64,000 bases of DNA from Lepidurus packardi (lineage: Eukaryota > Arthropoda > Branchiopoda > Notostraca > Triopsidae), in the NCBI GenBank assembly GCA_023053545.1, contig JAKZAN010000212.1, positions 1 through 64,000 on the forward strand. Reading direction: 5' to 3'. A program made the position numbers and the translations under genes. The notes beneath the pieces were generated by a model, which searched no databases, was not told where the DNA came from, and was given only the letters and a program-made list of their open reading frames with translations. The number at the start of each line of letters is the position of its first letter. Position 1 is the stretch's first letter. Of the stretch, positions 1 to 10,912 are shown one piece after another.

Positions 1-245
1 CCCAACCCCAACCCCAACCCCAACCCCAACCCCAACCCCAACCCCAACCCCAACCCCAACCCCAACCCCAACCCCAACCCCAACCCCAACCCCAACCCCA
101 ACCCCAACCCCAACCCCAACCCCAACCCCAACCCCAACCCCAACCCCAACCCCAACCCCAACCCCAACCCCAACCCCAACCCCAACCCCAACCCCAACCC
201 CAACCCCAACCCCAACCCCAACCCCAACCCCAACCCCAACCCCAA
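1..245. repeat. macronuclear telomere, CCCCAA repeats
   Basis: About 41 perfect tandem copies of CCCCAA (TTGGGG on the other strand), the telomere repeat type of oligohymenophorean ciliates. The C-rich strand reads 5' to 3' at the left end, as expected for a chromosome terminus. The copies show no variants, unlike the internal array near 54.7-55.0 kb. Confidence 0.97.
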
Positions 246-246
246 T

Positions 247-990
247 CTGCATTTTGTTGGTGCACAAACGAGCCCAGTGCTGAACCCTCGATTTTCTCGT
301 ATCTTTAGCCAGTACACTAGAATTATGGGGTCCTACTTAAGAAGAACATCTATACGAATTGGGTAATGGCATTTTGTTTATACTTCTTCCGCCAACGATG
401 GAAGGATAAAGCCAGCGAAGTCCTCTTTTCTATCTATTTGCTTGTCTTCTGGCTCTCCTTGCACAAGATCTGCACGAGGACTGCATCGCGATAAAGATTT
501 TTGCTGATTTGATCCATCAAAAACAGTCTTTTCACTAAAGTGTTCCTGTCGATCGTCAATAGTTTGGTTTTTAGGGTATGGTTCTTGAGTTTCTGGAAGG
601 CATGCGGCATCGTTTCATGATAACCTTGGTTGACCAGCTAAGCTTGCACAGAATTATTAATATACGGTATAGTGTGCACGTTGCTGTAATGGAAAGATCG
701 GTACTGCAAAGAGTGTAGAGGTGGCATACTCGATTTCATGGCCGAGCTATCGGTAGAGAATGGTTCTTGCGCATCTCTAGATCTTGGTGAGGACTAGGAA
801 CATGCGGTGCTTAAAGATGGGAGCCAGGACTTGAAAGAGAAGGTGTATTTTGATTTTGGTGATGCTGTGTTTGTGGATGGCGATTGTGATGAGCTGGGTT
901 GTCTGATCCATTTTGTGGGGGTCTGCTTAGTATGTATGGGTGTACTTATTTTTGATTTACGAGTGTGATGACTCGTGATATCTAATTCAT
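247..990 (-). CDS. partial reading frame running into the left telomere
   Basis: With only TGA as stop, one minus-strand frame stays open from about 1066 down to the telomere boundary and has the composition of protein: a basic, helical stretch near 430-600 (for example [15 protein letters not shown] near 560) and a Ser/Pro-rich part near 750-900. No TGA occurs before the CCCCAA repeats, so the 3' end is either lost by telomere addition inside the gene or removed by an unseen intron. The start is not fixed: in-frame ATG at 739, or an upstream exon starting at 990 joined by a small intron. No family is recognised. It could also be a chance open frame, since one stop codon makes long random ORFs commoner. 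Confidence 0.4.
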
Positions 991-1129
991 ATTTTTATTT
1001 TTCTAGACCATGCTCACGCCTTTAGCCTGGAGGGCTCTGATCGCTAATCTATATGTTACCATATCCTCATTTAAACAAAAGCATCGGTATTCACATGCAA
1101 TATAGTCAAAAGTATTACATAATTCCACC

Positions 1130-2083
1130 ATGTCTCCCACACAGCTAGCAACACTCATTCTCTTGGCTTGCCTCCTACTCCCCACCCAGCCCCAACCCAC
1201 TCCCACTGACCACTGCCACACCCTCAACCAGAACACCGGCCTTTGCCAACAATGCGTCGTCGGTTTCTACCTCCAAATCTGGTTCTGCCTTCCTTGCAGC
1301 CCCCTGTGCCGATGTTCCGGAACATCCAACTTCTGCGAATAATGCCTATCTCTCCAGAAATAAGGATACACTCTCTAGTCCTACTACACTCCAGGCCACA
1401 ATCCTCGCTGTAATTTCTGCTATGAAGCAATGCCGAACTGCGCGAGTTGTCGAAACACTACCCAATGTCTCGAATGTTTCGATGGGTACTATGTCAACCA
1501 GTCCTCAGGGGTGTGTTCAACTAGTAAGTGCCGGGAGAGATGTGCGACATGCCTTGATTCTACATCCTGCAAACTGTGCCTGCCTGGGTTCATAGTCAAC
1601 AACAATACAGGGGGCTGTGAATAAATTGTGTGTTCTGTTTCGAAATGCCTGGAGTGTCAGAATACCTCATCGACGGTATGTAAGAAGTGCGAGCCTACTT
1701 ACTATTTGCAGAGTACCAATGGTACCTGCCAGCCTTGTATGACTGATTGTCTACTTTGCGATGGACCTTCTATCTGCACTGCTTGCGCCCCTGGTTTCGT
1801 TTACTCGAACAACAGTTGTCAGGATACGGGTTTATCGAACTGTGTGCGCTACAGCTAAGACTTCAGTGTTTGTTTGGACTGCGAACCCAACTACTACATT
1901 GATGGTGGTTCCTGCAACCAGTGCTCAGGGTGTGAATTGTGCAAGACCAGCTATATCTGTGATAGTAGGTGTCTGGAGGGTTACTATCAGTTCAACTACA
2001 ACTGCTTGACGAGTGGGGCTGGAAGGATGGTGGTTGTTGGGGTGGCGTGGGTACTTTTATGCTTGAAGGTGTTACTAATATGA
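1130..2083 (+). CDS. cysteine-rich, probably GPI-anchored surface protein
   Basis: Intronless 317-residue protein with five in-frame TAA/TAG codons, ending at TGA. Residues 1-22 form a secretion signal (M-S-P-T-Q then a leucine-rich core). The body is a run of about ten C-x2-C...C-x2-C modules of the furin-like/growth-factor-receptor type, with G-Y-Y/G-F-Y turns and several N-x-S/T glycosylation sites. The C-terminus has a short spacer and a hydrophobic tail (V-V-V-G-V-A-W-V-L-L-C), as for a GPI signal or single anchor. This architecture is that of ciliate immobilization-antigen and leishmanolysin-like cysteine-rich coat proteins, so the likely role is cell-surface coat. It is the first complete gene after the telomere, a position typical of variable surface antigens. 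Secreted soluble protein is possible if the tail is not processed. Confidence 0.72.
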
Positions 2084-2416
2084 TGTTGTTGTGAATGTTT
2101 AATCTGCCTCGTAGTCGTACTGGCATGTGATGAATTACGGGGTTTAGCCTAAGTTGTTTTGGGATGGTCAAACCCATTGGGTATCGCAGAATCCTTCCAC
2201 AATCGTGTGTTTCCTATAAAACAGATGCCTGGATAACTATTTTTAGTTGAGATTTTGGGTTAAGTAGTATGATAAAAAGATATTTTTATTTGTGTCTCAC
2301 GCTTAGAAACACAATTATAGACATTTCTCTTTATACACTGTATTATAATCTAATTACACAATATCTCAACCACTATCAGCATCCCTAAAGTCTACATCCA
2401 CTTCCACCAGCAGCCA
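2084..2416. other. intergenic, AT-rich
   Basis: Spacer between the surface-protein gene and the RAE1-like gene. The last 150 bases are AT-rich and presumably hold the promoter of the downstream gene. No ORF or RNA gene recognised. Confidence 0.5.
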
Positions 2417-3493
2417 ATGCAGAAAGTAGAACCCGAAAGAGATGAGTCTCTCACTGATTTTAACACTGATATGACCTGCACCAACTTCGAAGACTCCATC
2501 TCGTGTATCGAGTGGATGCCTCAGGTACAGGACGGAGTCAATCCTCCCAACATGTTCGCCTGTGGGTCCTGGGACGGCAGTCTCAGGATCTTCGAAGTCG
2601 CACCCAACGGCATGGGAGGAGCAGCAGTTGTCCAGAAGTTCTACAACAAACTCAACACTCCAGTGCTAAGCTGTTCCTGGAACGGCGACAACAGCGGGTT
2701 GTTCCTGGGGTGCAATGATACAACAGTCAAGGCAGTGGACCTCGCACAGAACAAAACTGTTGACATCGGCAAACACACTACTGCTGTGAAAGGAGTGCAT
2801 TATATAAAATAGCAGAACACAGTGATGACCTCGGGGTTCGACCGGGTCATCAACTTCTGGCAGGTGGGCAACCCCAACCCTGTTTTCAATATCCCTTTGC
2901 AGCATAAGATCTATGTGAGTGACTACAAGTACCCGCTTTACTGTGCGGGGATGAGCGAAGAAAAGGTCCTGATGTTCGACATCACCAATATAAACAACAG
3001 GAGTATTCTGGACTCCCCACTCGGCAAATAATCCCAGATCCAGTGCATCTCCTTGAACTCTGACAGGGACACCTTGGGAATCGGAAGCATCGACGGTAGG
3101 ACCAGTCTCACGAATATCATTCGCAACCCTAACGGTGGTATCTCGACCACCAGTATCATGACATTCAAGTCAAACAAAATCGACGAGGGAGGCAAGTCTG
3201 TCCTCTTTCCTGTCAACAATGTTGGCTTTAATGCACGCAACAAGAAATGGGTGTTCACTGCTGGCTCCGATGGCTATATCCAGCTGTGGGACTACCAAAT
3301 CAGGCAGAGCATTAAGAAGTTCTCCTATATGAGGACTCCAGTGACTGTGAGCAGTGTAAACTTCACAGGTGAGTTACTGGCCTACGGTCTGGGGAATGAT
3401 TTCCATGTCGGACCAGAGGGTATCGGAAAGTGGAAAGCCAAACTGGCGGTTCATTATATCAAGGAGGAATAGTTGAAATTTACGAAACCTTGA
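2417..3493 (+). CDS. RAE1: RAE1/Gle2-type WD40 mRNA export factor
   Basis: Single exon, 358 residues, close to the 350-370 of RAE1. Seven WD-type blades are visible: F-A-C-G-S-W-D-G-S-L-R-I-F near residue 50, C-N-D-T-T-V-K near 100, V-M-T-S-G-F-D-R-V-I-N-F-W near 135, then the diagnostic stretch I-G-S-I-D-G-R near 225 (G-S-I-E-G-R in RAE1) and A-G-S-D-G-Y-I-Q-L-W-D near 285. The order and the G-S-I-x-G-R motif favour RAE1 over BUB3. RAE1 sits at the nuclear pore with NUP98, in mRNA export and spindle checkpoint roles. In-frame TAA at 2810-2812 and 3029-3031 and TAG at 3470-3472 are sense; the true stop is TGA at 3491-3493, giving a short basic tail. Confidence 0.85.
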
Positions 3494-3672
3494 AGAGAGA
3501 TGTTGCCACACACTTCAGTTCCAATCCCCTGACACACACTATATGTTGTATTGTTTGTGTATGATCATCATTGGTTTTCGATGTATTTATTTGTAGTATA
3601 GTACATATAGTCTATTAAAGCTAAATGTAGTCTGTCGTAGGAATAAAAAAGAGAGAAAAATATCAAGAATCA

Positions 3673-3885
3673 ATGAAGGAAAGTGTTGAAGAACGTCGGA
3701 GTCGGTTGGTGCAAGAGTACACTGCTGCGAATGCACGGCTAGCTAGAGAGTTGGAGAACCGGATCAACAATCTGGCACTCGACAGGAACAGGTATACGCT
3801 GGCATTGTCCAGTTTCATGCATTCAGTGGTCAACCTCGAAGTCGTCGGGGATGCTCACAGGATGCTCAAGAAAACTGCAGATTGA
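3673..3885 (+). CDS. small coiled-coil protein of unknown function
   Basis: 70-residue ORF ending at TGA with no internal TAA/TAG. It is highly charged and helical (E-E-R-R-S-R-L-V-Q-E-Y then E-L-E-N-R-I-N-N-L), ending in a hydrophobic helix and D-A-H-R-M-L-K-K. The GC content and codon use match the neighbours. It sits 179 bases after the RAE1-like gene. The size and helix pattern resemble small subunits of multi-protein complexes (BLOC/BORC or Mediator type), but no family is recognised. Confidence 0.55.
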   Translation: MKESVEERRSRLVQEYTAANARLARELENRINNLALDRNRYTLALSSFMHSVVNLEVVGDAHRMLKKTAD

Positions 3886-3952
3886 TAATTCTTCTAAACA
3901 TATAACCTAAAATATATCAACCCAAATCTCTGTAAGCTGAATAAACTGTATG

Positions 3953-5438
3953 TCACTTTTCCGATGCATCATATAAATGGAGATATTGATCAGTGGCCAA
4001 GAGAACAGGTTTTTTACGGGAGAGTGTCGGGAAACCATGGCCTATAGTGTTCTTGCCCAAGAGAGATTTGACGATGGCTTTGAGCAGGAAGTTTCCGATA
4101 TTAGCATCAGTGACCACATAGGAACCAACTGCTTCCCACTTCGCAGCAAAGGTATTGGTCTGGGTGATCTTGGTCTGAAGATGGTCTTAAGTCAGTACCT
4201 AAATGTTTTGAGCAGGTGATAAAAAAGTAATTAGTTAGAGTTATTGTATGTACCAGCGACACGATGAGAGATGTGGAGAAGTGGACTCTCTGGATGAGTT
4301 ATTCAGTAGAAGCAACCCTAAGTTCACAGGAGTAAGGGATGTTCACGAATATGTCGTTGTTCTAGTGGTAGTCGATGCTAAGGTCGTAAAGGGTGTTGTT
4401 CCATTTGCATGCGCCTGACAAAGCCGTGAATGCAGGCTGGCTCTCGGCATATGCGATGAAACTAGCCAGATCGCCCATATAGAACTGGAACACCTAGACA
4501 TCCCAATTGGATCCGAGTTTGGTACCCAGCCAGCCCTGCATCAAGCCATATAGTACAGTTGATCGGATAATCTCAAGAGGAAGATATTCTTGAACTCCAC
4601 CGTACTTACTATCGAAAGTAGTGGGGATTCTATTGCACATATTAGTGTAACCCTCGAGCTCGAACAGGAACTGGTACTCAAAACCTGAATAATTCGTTCT
4701 ATTGACCAGCTCGATATCTGATACATAGTTGAGGTAGATTATAGGATGACCTTAGTAAGTGTATGTGAGGTTAGTAGTAGCCATAATGTGTTCGTTATTG
4801 AGGAAATCCTCCAGGTAGGAGATGTAGATTCTGTTAATGTCTGTGAGAATGCGGGTTTTGAGGTAATAGTCCCCATAGAGTTCATTCAGAATGTTTTCGA
4901 AGCTCAGTTTGTAGGTATAGTCGAGTTTTGGATAGGTGCCTTCGATGAAGATTGTCTGGGAGATCTGAAGGGGTTGCACATAGTGTGTCTTCCAGCTGAC
5001 TTCTCCCTGGCTCGTACTCAGTTCCTTCTCGAAGAAAAACTCATCAAAACCAGTCTTGCCATTAAAAATCCCTTGTCTCAATACCACACTCTGGTTATAA
5101 ACTGCGTAGTTCGAGCTAAACACAAAGCTCGCAGATCCACAACTCACATTAGCCGTGTAACTATCCATGAATGACTATTTCTGTTTGAAGTCGTTGTAGA
5201 GGATGCTGAATGTGAGGTTGGATATTTCGTAGGTTAGCCCGTCCTGGGGGGTGGTGTATTTGGTGGAGTAGGCTCTGCTGGCATTGCTTATCTTTTGGAA
5301 TAGGCGGTTGAGGTGTTCTCTTTGGCTGAGGGCGTTGAATGAGAGGAGTCCGACCCTCTGAGGGGCGAGACACTTTAGTGAGAAGGTGTGGGGGAAGAGG
5401 GCGGCACAGAGCAGCAAGAGACAACACAGGATGTTCAT
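3953..5438 (-). CDS. secreted BPI/LBP-like lipid-binding protein
   Basis: 476 residues after removal of one 55-nt intron (4199-4253). Residues 1-20 are a clear signal peptide (M-N-I-L-C-C-L-L-L-L). Numerous N-x-S/T sites mark a secreted protein. The C-terminal part carries a long amphipathic helix (N-F-L-L-K-A-I-V-K-S-L-L), then G-H-G-F-P-T-L and a beta-rich tail ending D-Q-Y-L-H-L-Y-D, resembling the end of the BPI/LBP/CETP fold (helix, G-x-P-L/F-P-x-L, hydrophobic strand). The length also suits that family, which binds lipid or bacterial lipopolysaccharide. The match is by pattern only. The 3' end faces the small coiled-coil gene, 67 bases apart (convergent). Confidence 0.5.
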
Positions 5439-5698
5439 AATGATAAGTATCCAATATCTTAATACAAATGTTAAAAAACTACAAATGCCCCTCTCCTTTT
5501 TTCTCTGAATAGATCATGATATTTTCCCTTAAAAATGTAAAACTCTCCTGATCACTGTCGCAATTCTAGAAACAATAGCAGATGCTCTGCATAAAACACC
5601 CAAGACTCTACATCTCACGTACACTCTCTACCTGTGTCTATTGTTTACGACATGTCCTTCGCTCGTCCTGCCGTCCTACCCACCTCTTCATTTGTTTT

Positions 5699-7331
5699 TC
5701 ACCTAAAGAAACATGTGGATGTCCTGCCACCGCTACTCTTCCTAATCGTGGCCAGTTTATTGCTAACTTTATTCGACAGTCTCATCAAGTCCAACTCTTC
5801 AGACTTCTCCCGGAATATTTTCTCAAAAGGTATTTCGCTCGTCCGGCAAAGACATTCATTCATCAACAGCATATCGCAGATGTTGTCGATCACGCTGAGC
5901 ATCATCTATTTATCTCTTTGGCTGCTGGCCTACCGCGTCTGCTACATCATTTGGTCCAGTATGTTGTTTGTGTAGTTTTTGAACACTCCTGTATGAGGTG
6001 CGAGAATAGAGGAAATAGTGCTTAGTACCTTCGAAACGCTATTTAGAGTCATTATCGCTGATCACACCTTCAACGAGTCTCCGGTAATCTGTATCTTTGC
6101 ATATCTCGTCAAGGAAGTAGAGTCTAACCAAATCCCCACACAGATCATCGAGGAAGTTCCGATAGCTGTTGAACTGGGCCTTGATCGCAAGGACGACATC
6201 TTGCTCATGTATCTTATCGACATCGTTCTGCCAGCCGTCCATCTTGCTCCTGATCGAGGCGCAGACCAGGATCATCAGTTTTTCAAAGCCAAGCTTGCTG
6301 AAGTTGAATCTTTTGAGCAAATGAAGTTTTCCCTTGATATCCACACACACGAAATGTCTAAAAGCTATTTATTCCAGCATATACCGGTTCAGGAAGTTGA
6401 GTCTTCCAACTGCAGGAGGAGGAGTCGGGGTGACTGGTGTATTAGTGGTAGCTTTTTCGAAACTGTCATAGCTGATTTGCTTCTGCAGAGGCAGAGGTGT
6501 CGTATACTTGTCAAGTTAAAAATATTGGAACACATCCTCCCAGGTCCATCGGGAGGCTTCCGGTATGCACAGTAGACCTCTAATGCACTTTTCCACTTTA
6601 TCACTGGTTCCCGACAGTTTAAGAGGCTGCAACTTGATATTCTTAAGAAGATCCCCCTCACTCATCCCTTTCCAAGGCACCGATCCGTACAGCATTTCGT
6701 AGTAGATGATGCCGAGGGACCAGATATCGCATTTGAGAGTGTACTTTTGCTTTTAGAGGATCTGGGGTGCCATATAAATTGGAGACCCGACACAAGATTT
6801 CAGGACATCCTGGACATTGTCAACGTATTTGCTAAAGCCAAAGTCACAGATTTTGAAGATGCCGTTGTGGATGAGGATGTTGGCTGGCTTCAGGTCCCGA
6901 TGGATGACTTTCTACTTGAAAAGCTCCTGGAAGCCACAGACTATCTGTCTGAGAATGTGATATGCCTCCTCTTCAGACAGTCTACCCTTGTTTTTGAGGA
7001 ACTTTTTAAGGTCTCCATTTTTGCAGTATTAGGTAATTATGTAGAGGCTGCGTTTAGAGTTGAGGACTTCGAGGAGTTGGACCACGTTGGGGTGCTTGAA
7101 TTTGTTGAGGATCTTGATTTCGCCGTAGATTGACTGTTCAAGGTAGGAGTCTTTTTCGAACATCTTGAAATCAATTTTTTTGATGGCCACTTTATCGCGG
7201 GTGGTGTTTTCGTAACCCTCGTAGACCTTGCCGAAGGAGCCTTGGCCCAGACACTGGGACATGTAGTAACTATACTTGCCGATGATCTTGATGCTGGCCT
7301 CCTCCATGCCTGTATTATTATTAGTAGCCAT
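5699..7331 (-). CDS. ULK/ATG1-like serine-threonine kinase
   Basis: 530 residues after removal of a 40-nt intron (5989-6028). N-terminal kinase domain, residues ~18-270: G-loop [17 protein letters not shown], alpha-C glutamate in Y-G-E-I-K-I-L, Y-I-I-T-E-Y-C (E encoded by TAA at 7029-7031), catalytic [16 protein letters not shown], then [11 protein letters not shown], which is characteristic of ULK/ATG1 and related ciliate kinases. All catalytic residues are present. The C-terminal 250 residues are helical, with a short proline-rich linker, in the place of the ATG1 C-terminal domain. It may act in autophagy or, as with ULK4/Fused relatives, in cilia; the sequence does not decide. The start ATG (7331) is the first Met before the domain. 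Confidence 0.75.
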
Positions 7332-7938
7332 AAGGAAATGAACCAAAGCCAATTAAAATTAATAATTCTGTATGATAATTGTTTTTGTTTTTTATCAAAC
7401 ACCCTGACCATTTCGTTGACCCATCTTGCTGGCTCCGTAGCGTAATGCTTAGAATAAGGTAGTGCAAGGGTAGGAGAGATATGGCTATCAAGAACTAACC
7501 ACAGCGAGATGGAGCTCGAGCGGATGAAGTGTATAGCATATTTCTTTAGATTCTCCCATTTAATCACTACCGATGCAAGCGATAGTAAGTGGTAAAAGAG
7601 AATCAGGTTGTTTTGGGTGGTTGCGAGTGTGGGAAGAGCTGAGAGGATGGTGTTGTGTGACAGACCGTCGGACTTCCTCACTCTGGCTGACAACTTCCCT
7701 TTGGTTTTCAACTTTTATTTTTGTTAATTAATAATTATAGAGATTGGCAACTCAGATATCCACTTAAAATAGAGAATAAATCACCATATTTTTTCCCTCT
7801 CAGCCTGTCAACAAAACAACACCACAGACACTCCGGGTTTAATCCCCAACTACTACTATCCATAGAAACTGAAATATAGGGGTGGGTATTTAAATATGGC
7901 ATGCCCAATTCAACGACAACGCTAACACAGCACTAAAA
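7332..7938. other. intergenic with an ambiguous minus-strand ORF
   Basis: Between the kinase start and the end of the ribosomal protein gene. A minus-strand frame opens with ATG at 7711 (M-K-T-K-G-K-L-S-A-R-V-R-K) and runs without TGA into the kinase gene in another frame. It could be an upstream exon, a small unknown gene, or chance. A TATA-like AT-rich stretch lies near 7715-7790. Confidence 0.3.
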
Positions 7939-8648
7939 TCACTTCTTGGCCAAAGCCTGGAACAGAGGAGATTTAGTCAAAGGACCCTTCTTCGCAACTA
8001 CCTTCACGTTCACTCCGTCGGGGATGATGCTTCCCTCCTGCAGTCTCTGCTGGTACTCCAGTCTCGTCAGGCTAGTGAAACCCCACTTGTTCGACAGCAC
8101 GATTTTTTGTCTAACAAACCCAATACCAGGGGGAGTATTTTCTTTGAATTGTTGAATCATTACCTTCCGGCGAATTTGTTCTTGGCTCTTCTGAAGGCCT
8201 CGATCGCCTTCTTGACATCGGCCTCACGCACTCTCACGGAGTACAGGATAGAGCCGATCTTGACTCTGGCGACCTTGCCGATGGGTTTACCGAAGGCTCC
8301 TCTCATACCGGTCTGGAGTCTATCGGCACCTGCACAGGAGAGCATCTTGTTGATTCTGAGACAGTGCCAGGGGTGGACTCTGCATCTCATGTGGAAGTTA
8401 TCCTTGCCGACGGTCTTGGTCAAGTATTTGTTGGCTGCGACTCTAGCTGCCTCGAGGGACTCGGAAGAGATCTGTTCGAGTTCTCCGGAGACAATGTGGA
8501 GACAGAAGGGGAACATTTCGCAGGGAGCTCTTTTGCGACCAACATCGTAGATCCTGATCTTGGAGTCAGGGACACCTCTGTTGTATCTGGACTTGGGGTA
8601 GGGCTTGCCTCTGCAGAACCTGTAGCAACGGGCGGGTCTTCTTCCCAT
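7939..8648 (-). CDS. RPL10: large-subunit ribosomal protein uL16 (RPL10)
   Basis: 218 residues after a 53-nt intron (8111-8163), close to the 214-220 of eukaryotic RPL10. Start [10 protein letters not shown]; conserved [21 protein letters not shown], the active-loop region with [17 protein letters not shown], and W-G-F-T near the end. The intron falls between K-F-A-G and the R-Q-K-I sequence, exactly restoring the family alignment. It joins the 60S subunit late, at the tRNA/P-site side. No TAA or TAG sense codons occur, in contrast to most neighbours, as expected for a very highly expressed gene. Confidence 0.95.
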
Positions 8649-8873
8649 GTATGTTAAGAGAAAGTTGGTAACTACAAATAATAATGATTTATTATTTACA
8701 ATATAAGCATGGATCATATATTGTTAGCCTCAAAGGAGGAAGAAGAGGAGGGAAGAGGGTTTGTGACTGGGTCATCCCCTTTTATTTTTAATGAGTAAAA
8801 GTTGTACAATATTCTATATATCGACACCTCTCAATAAAGCAACAAATACTCCCTCAGTTTGCCACCTAGTTAC

Positions 8874-10733
8874 TCATTTACCCTCTTTTTTGCTGTGCTT
8901 CCCTTCCTTCTTCTTCGGCTCTTCCTTCTTCTTCGGCTCTTCCTTCTTCTTCGGCTCTTCTTTCTGTTTGGGGTCCACAAACTTCACGACACCTGACTCA
9001 TAGTCTTTTTTGAACTCCGCCACATATTTCTTCACTGCTTCACCCACTCCGTTCAGGGGTACTTTCACTTGCTCGTTTTTATACAGGATCTACGTCGATA
9101 TAAGCATACATATTCGATGAGGTCATGATTGTGTTATTAGTTACCTTGAGGCCTAGTTCTCCTGTCTGTAGTTCGCTCTCGCCAACCCACAGAATCAGTG
9201 GGATTTCGTGGTCGAAAGCATGGGAAATCTGTTTGTCTGCCTTGGCTTTCTCCAGATAAAGAGTCTATATAAAGTGGTAGTATATTTTTTATATCGTCAT
9301 GGAAATAGGGTGTTTACTTCTGCTTTGATACCGGCATTCCACAGATGCGACAGTATTTTGAGTTTCTCAGCCACCGCCACAGGCCCGACTGTGCCTACCA
9401 ACACCTCACACTCGTTGGTCTTCACTTGATTCTTGTATTTTTACTCGATGATTGAGAAAATACGTTCGATTCCAATTGAGCCTCCCACAGAAGGGATTGG
9501 GCTTGTTGAGAACATTCCGATGAGTTCATCATATCTTCCTCCGCCGGAAATAGAGCCGAGTTCACTCTTCTTATCAGTTAGCACGATTTCGAAGATGACG
9601 CCTGTGTAGTAGTCCAGTCCTCTAGCGAGGGAGAGGTCGAAGGAGACCTTAGCAGTTCGGCCGAGGGCCTGAAGGTACGTGAAAAGCAGTTTCATCTGGT
9701 TCAAAGCCTCTTCAGCCTGTTTCCCCAATACATTACCCTCGGTTAGTTTACTCCAGACCTCCATCGGCTCACCACTGAACTGTGTGAGCTCACCCAAAAT
9801 GTCCACACTTTTTTACTCAATACCCTTTTGCTTGATAAGCTCCTCCTTGATTTCACTCCAGGGTTGCTTATCAAGTTTGTCGATAGAGGAACAGATCTGC
9901 TTGAACTTGGACAAGTCACAACCAGCATGCAAGACCATGGCTTCCAATATTTTTCTGTGGTTGACTTTGACCTTGAAGTCAGGGACCTGGACTGCTTCGA
10001 GGATTTCTTGCATGACTGCGAGTACTTCAGCATCCGGAATCATAGGATCGTAGGCTCCTGCGATATCGAAGTCACACTGATAGAACTATCTGAAGCGGCC
10101 TTTGGTGACAGTGGGCTGGTCTCTTCTGTAGACTTTACCGATGTGGAATCTTTTGATTTTTTTAATATTCGTATTGTTAGCCATGAACCTGGCAAAAGGG
10201 ACAGTCAAGTCATATCTGAGAGAACACTTTTCCCCGCCTTGGTCGTCCAAATCGTAGATCAACTTGGAATCCTCTCCGTACTTTCCCATCAGTACCTCTT
10301 TGAGCTCGAAAACCGGAGTATCGATTTCAACTGCACCATGCTTTTTGAACACCTGGCTGATCGTATCGATAACCTTTCTGCGGATAGCCATCTGTTCGGG
10401 GTAGAAGTCCCTTGTGCCTTTGGGGACCTTCACTTCAAATTTCCCACCTGTCTTTTCCTCCTCTTGTGTTTTTTCCTATTTCTTGGGTTTGTTGTTATGA
10501 TCAGTTTTGGCAGCAGTAGCATGCTTCTCAGTGGAGTAGCGATACTTGAAGAGAGAAGCCATTTCATCGCATACGGGAGTGATGAGAGAGGCAGGAGCAT
10601 TTTTATGAAGAGGTAAGTAGCGTGCGTTGGCTAGAGTGTTGAGCTCGTCTGTGTGCATGTGGAGGAAAAAAGGAATGTACTTTGATTTGTTGGGAATGCA
10701 ATGTTTTATTAATCTGAATGAGGACAGAAGCAT
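8874..10733 (-). CDS. HARS: histidyl-tRNA synthetase
   Basis: 583 residues after two introns (9265-9317, 53 nt; 9090-9144, 55 nt). Class II motif 2 and histidine-specific motifs are intact: [35 protein letters not shown] (E from TAG at 10086-10088), [18 protein letters not shown], and the C-terminal anticodon-binding domain (E-C-E-V-L-V-G-T...W-N-A-G-I-K-A-E). It charges tRNA-His with histidine. The ATG at 10733 gives a basic, amphipathic N-terminus like a mitochondrial presequence; a second in-frame ATG at 10659 would give a cytosolic form, suggesting dual targeting. The C-terminus is an unusual lysine/glutamate tail with K-K-K-E-E-P repeats. There is no WHEP domain. Confidence 0.95.
8905..8962. 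repeat. 18-nt tandem repeat in the HARS 3' coding end
   Basis: About three copies of an 18-base unit containing TTCTTCTTCGGCTCTTCC. On the minus strand it encodes K-K-K-E-E-P repeats in the synthetase tail. Confidence 0.85.
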
Positions 10734-10912
10734 ACCCTTACTGTTTTCTTAGATAAAATGGGCAATAGATTTTGGATTAATCTTTTATATAGGCGATACG
10801 TACCCTCCTCCATCTATGACTCCAAGGTAAATAATCAATGTCATCATCTATACTGCTAATTATCAATATAAAAACAGAAGACCTAACACTATCCTCATTA
10901 TTGCTCCTCTCC

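Noticed and set aside
1130-3493. TAA/TAG read as glutamine (Tetrahymena/Paramecium code 6)
   Set aside because: At diagnostic conserved positions in at least five protein families the expected residue is glutamate, not glutamine; tyrosine (Mesodinium code) fits even less.
5634-5996. Plus-strand hydrophobic ORF
   Set aside because: It lies opposite the 3' exon of the ULK-like kinase gene; the minus strand gives a coherent spliced C-terminus ending at TGA.
9828-10616. 262-residue plus-strand ORF
   Set aside because: Antisense to histidyl-tRNA synthetase, which has all class II motifs on the minus strand.
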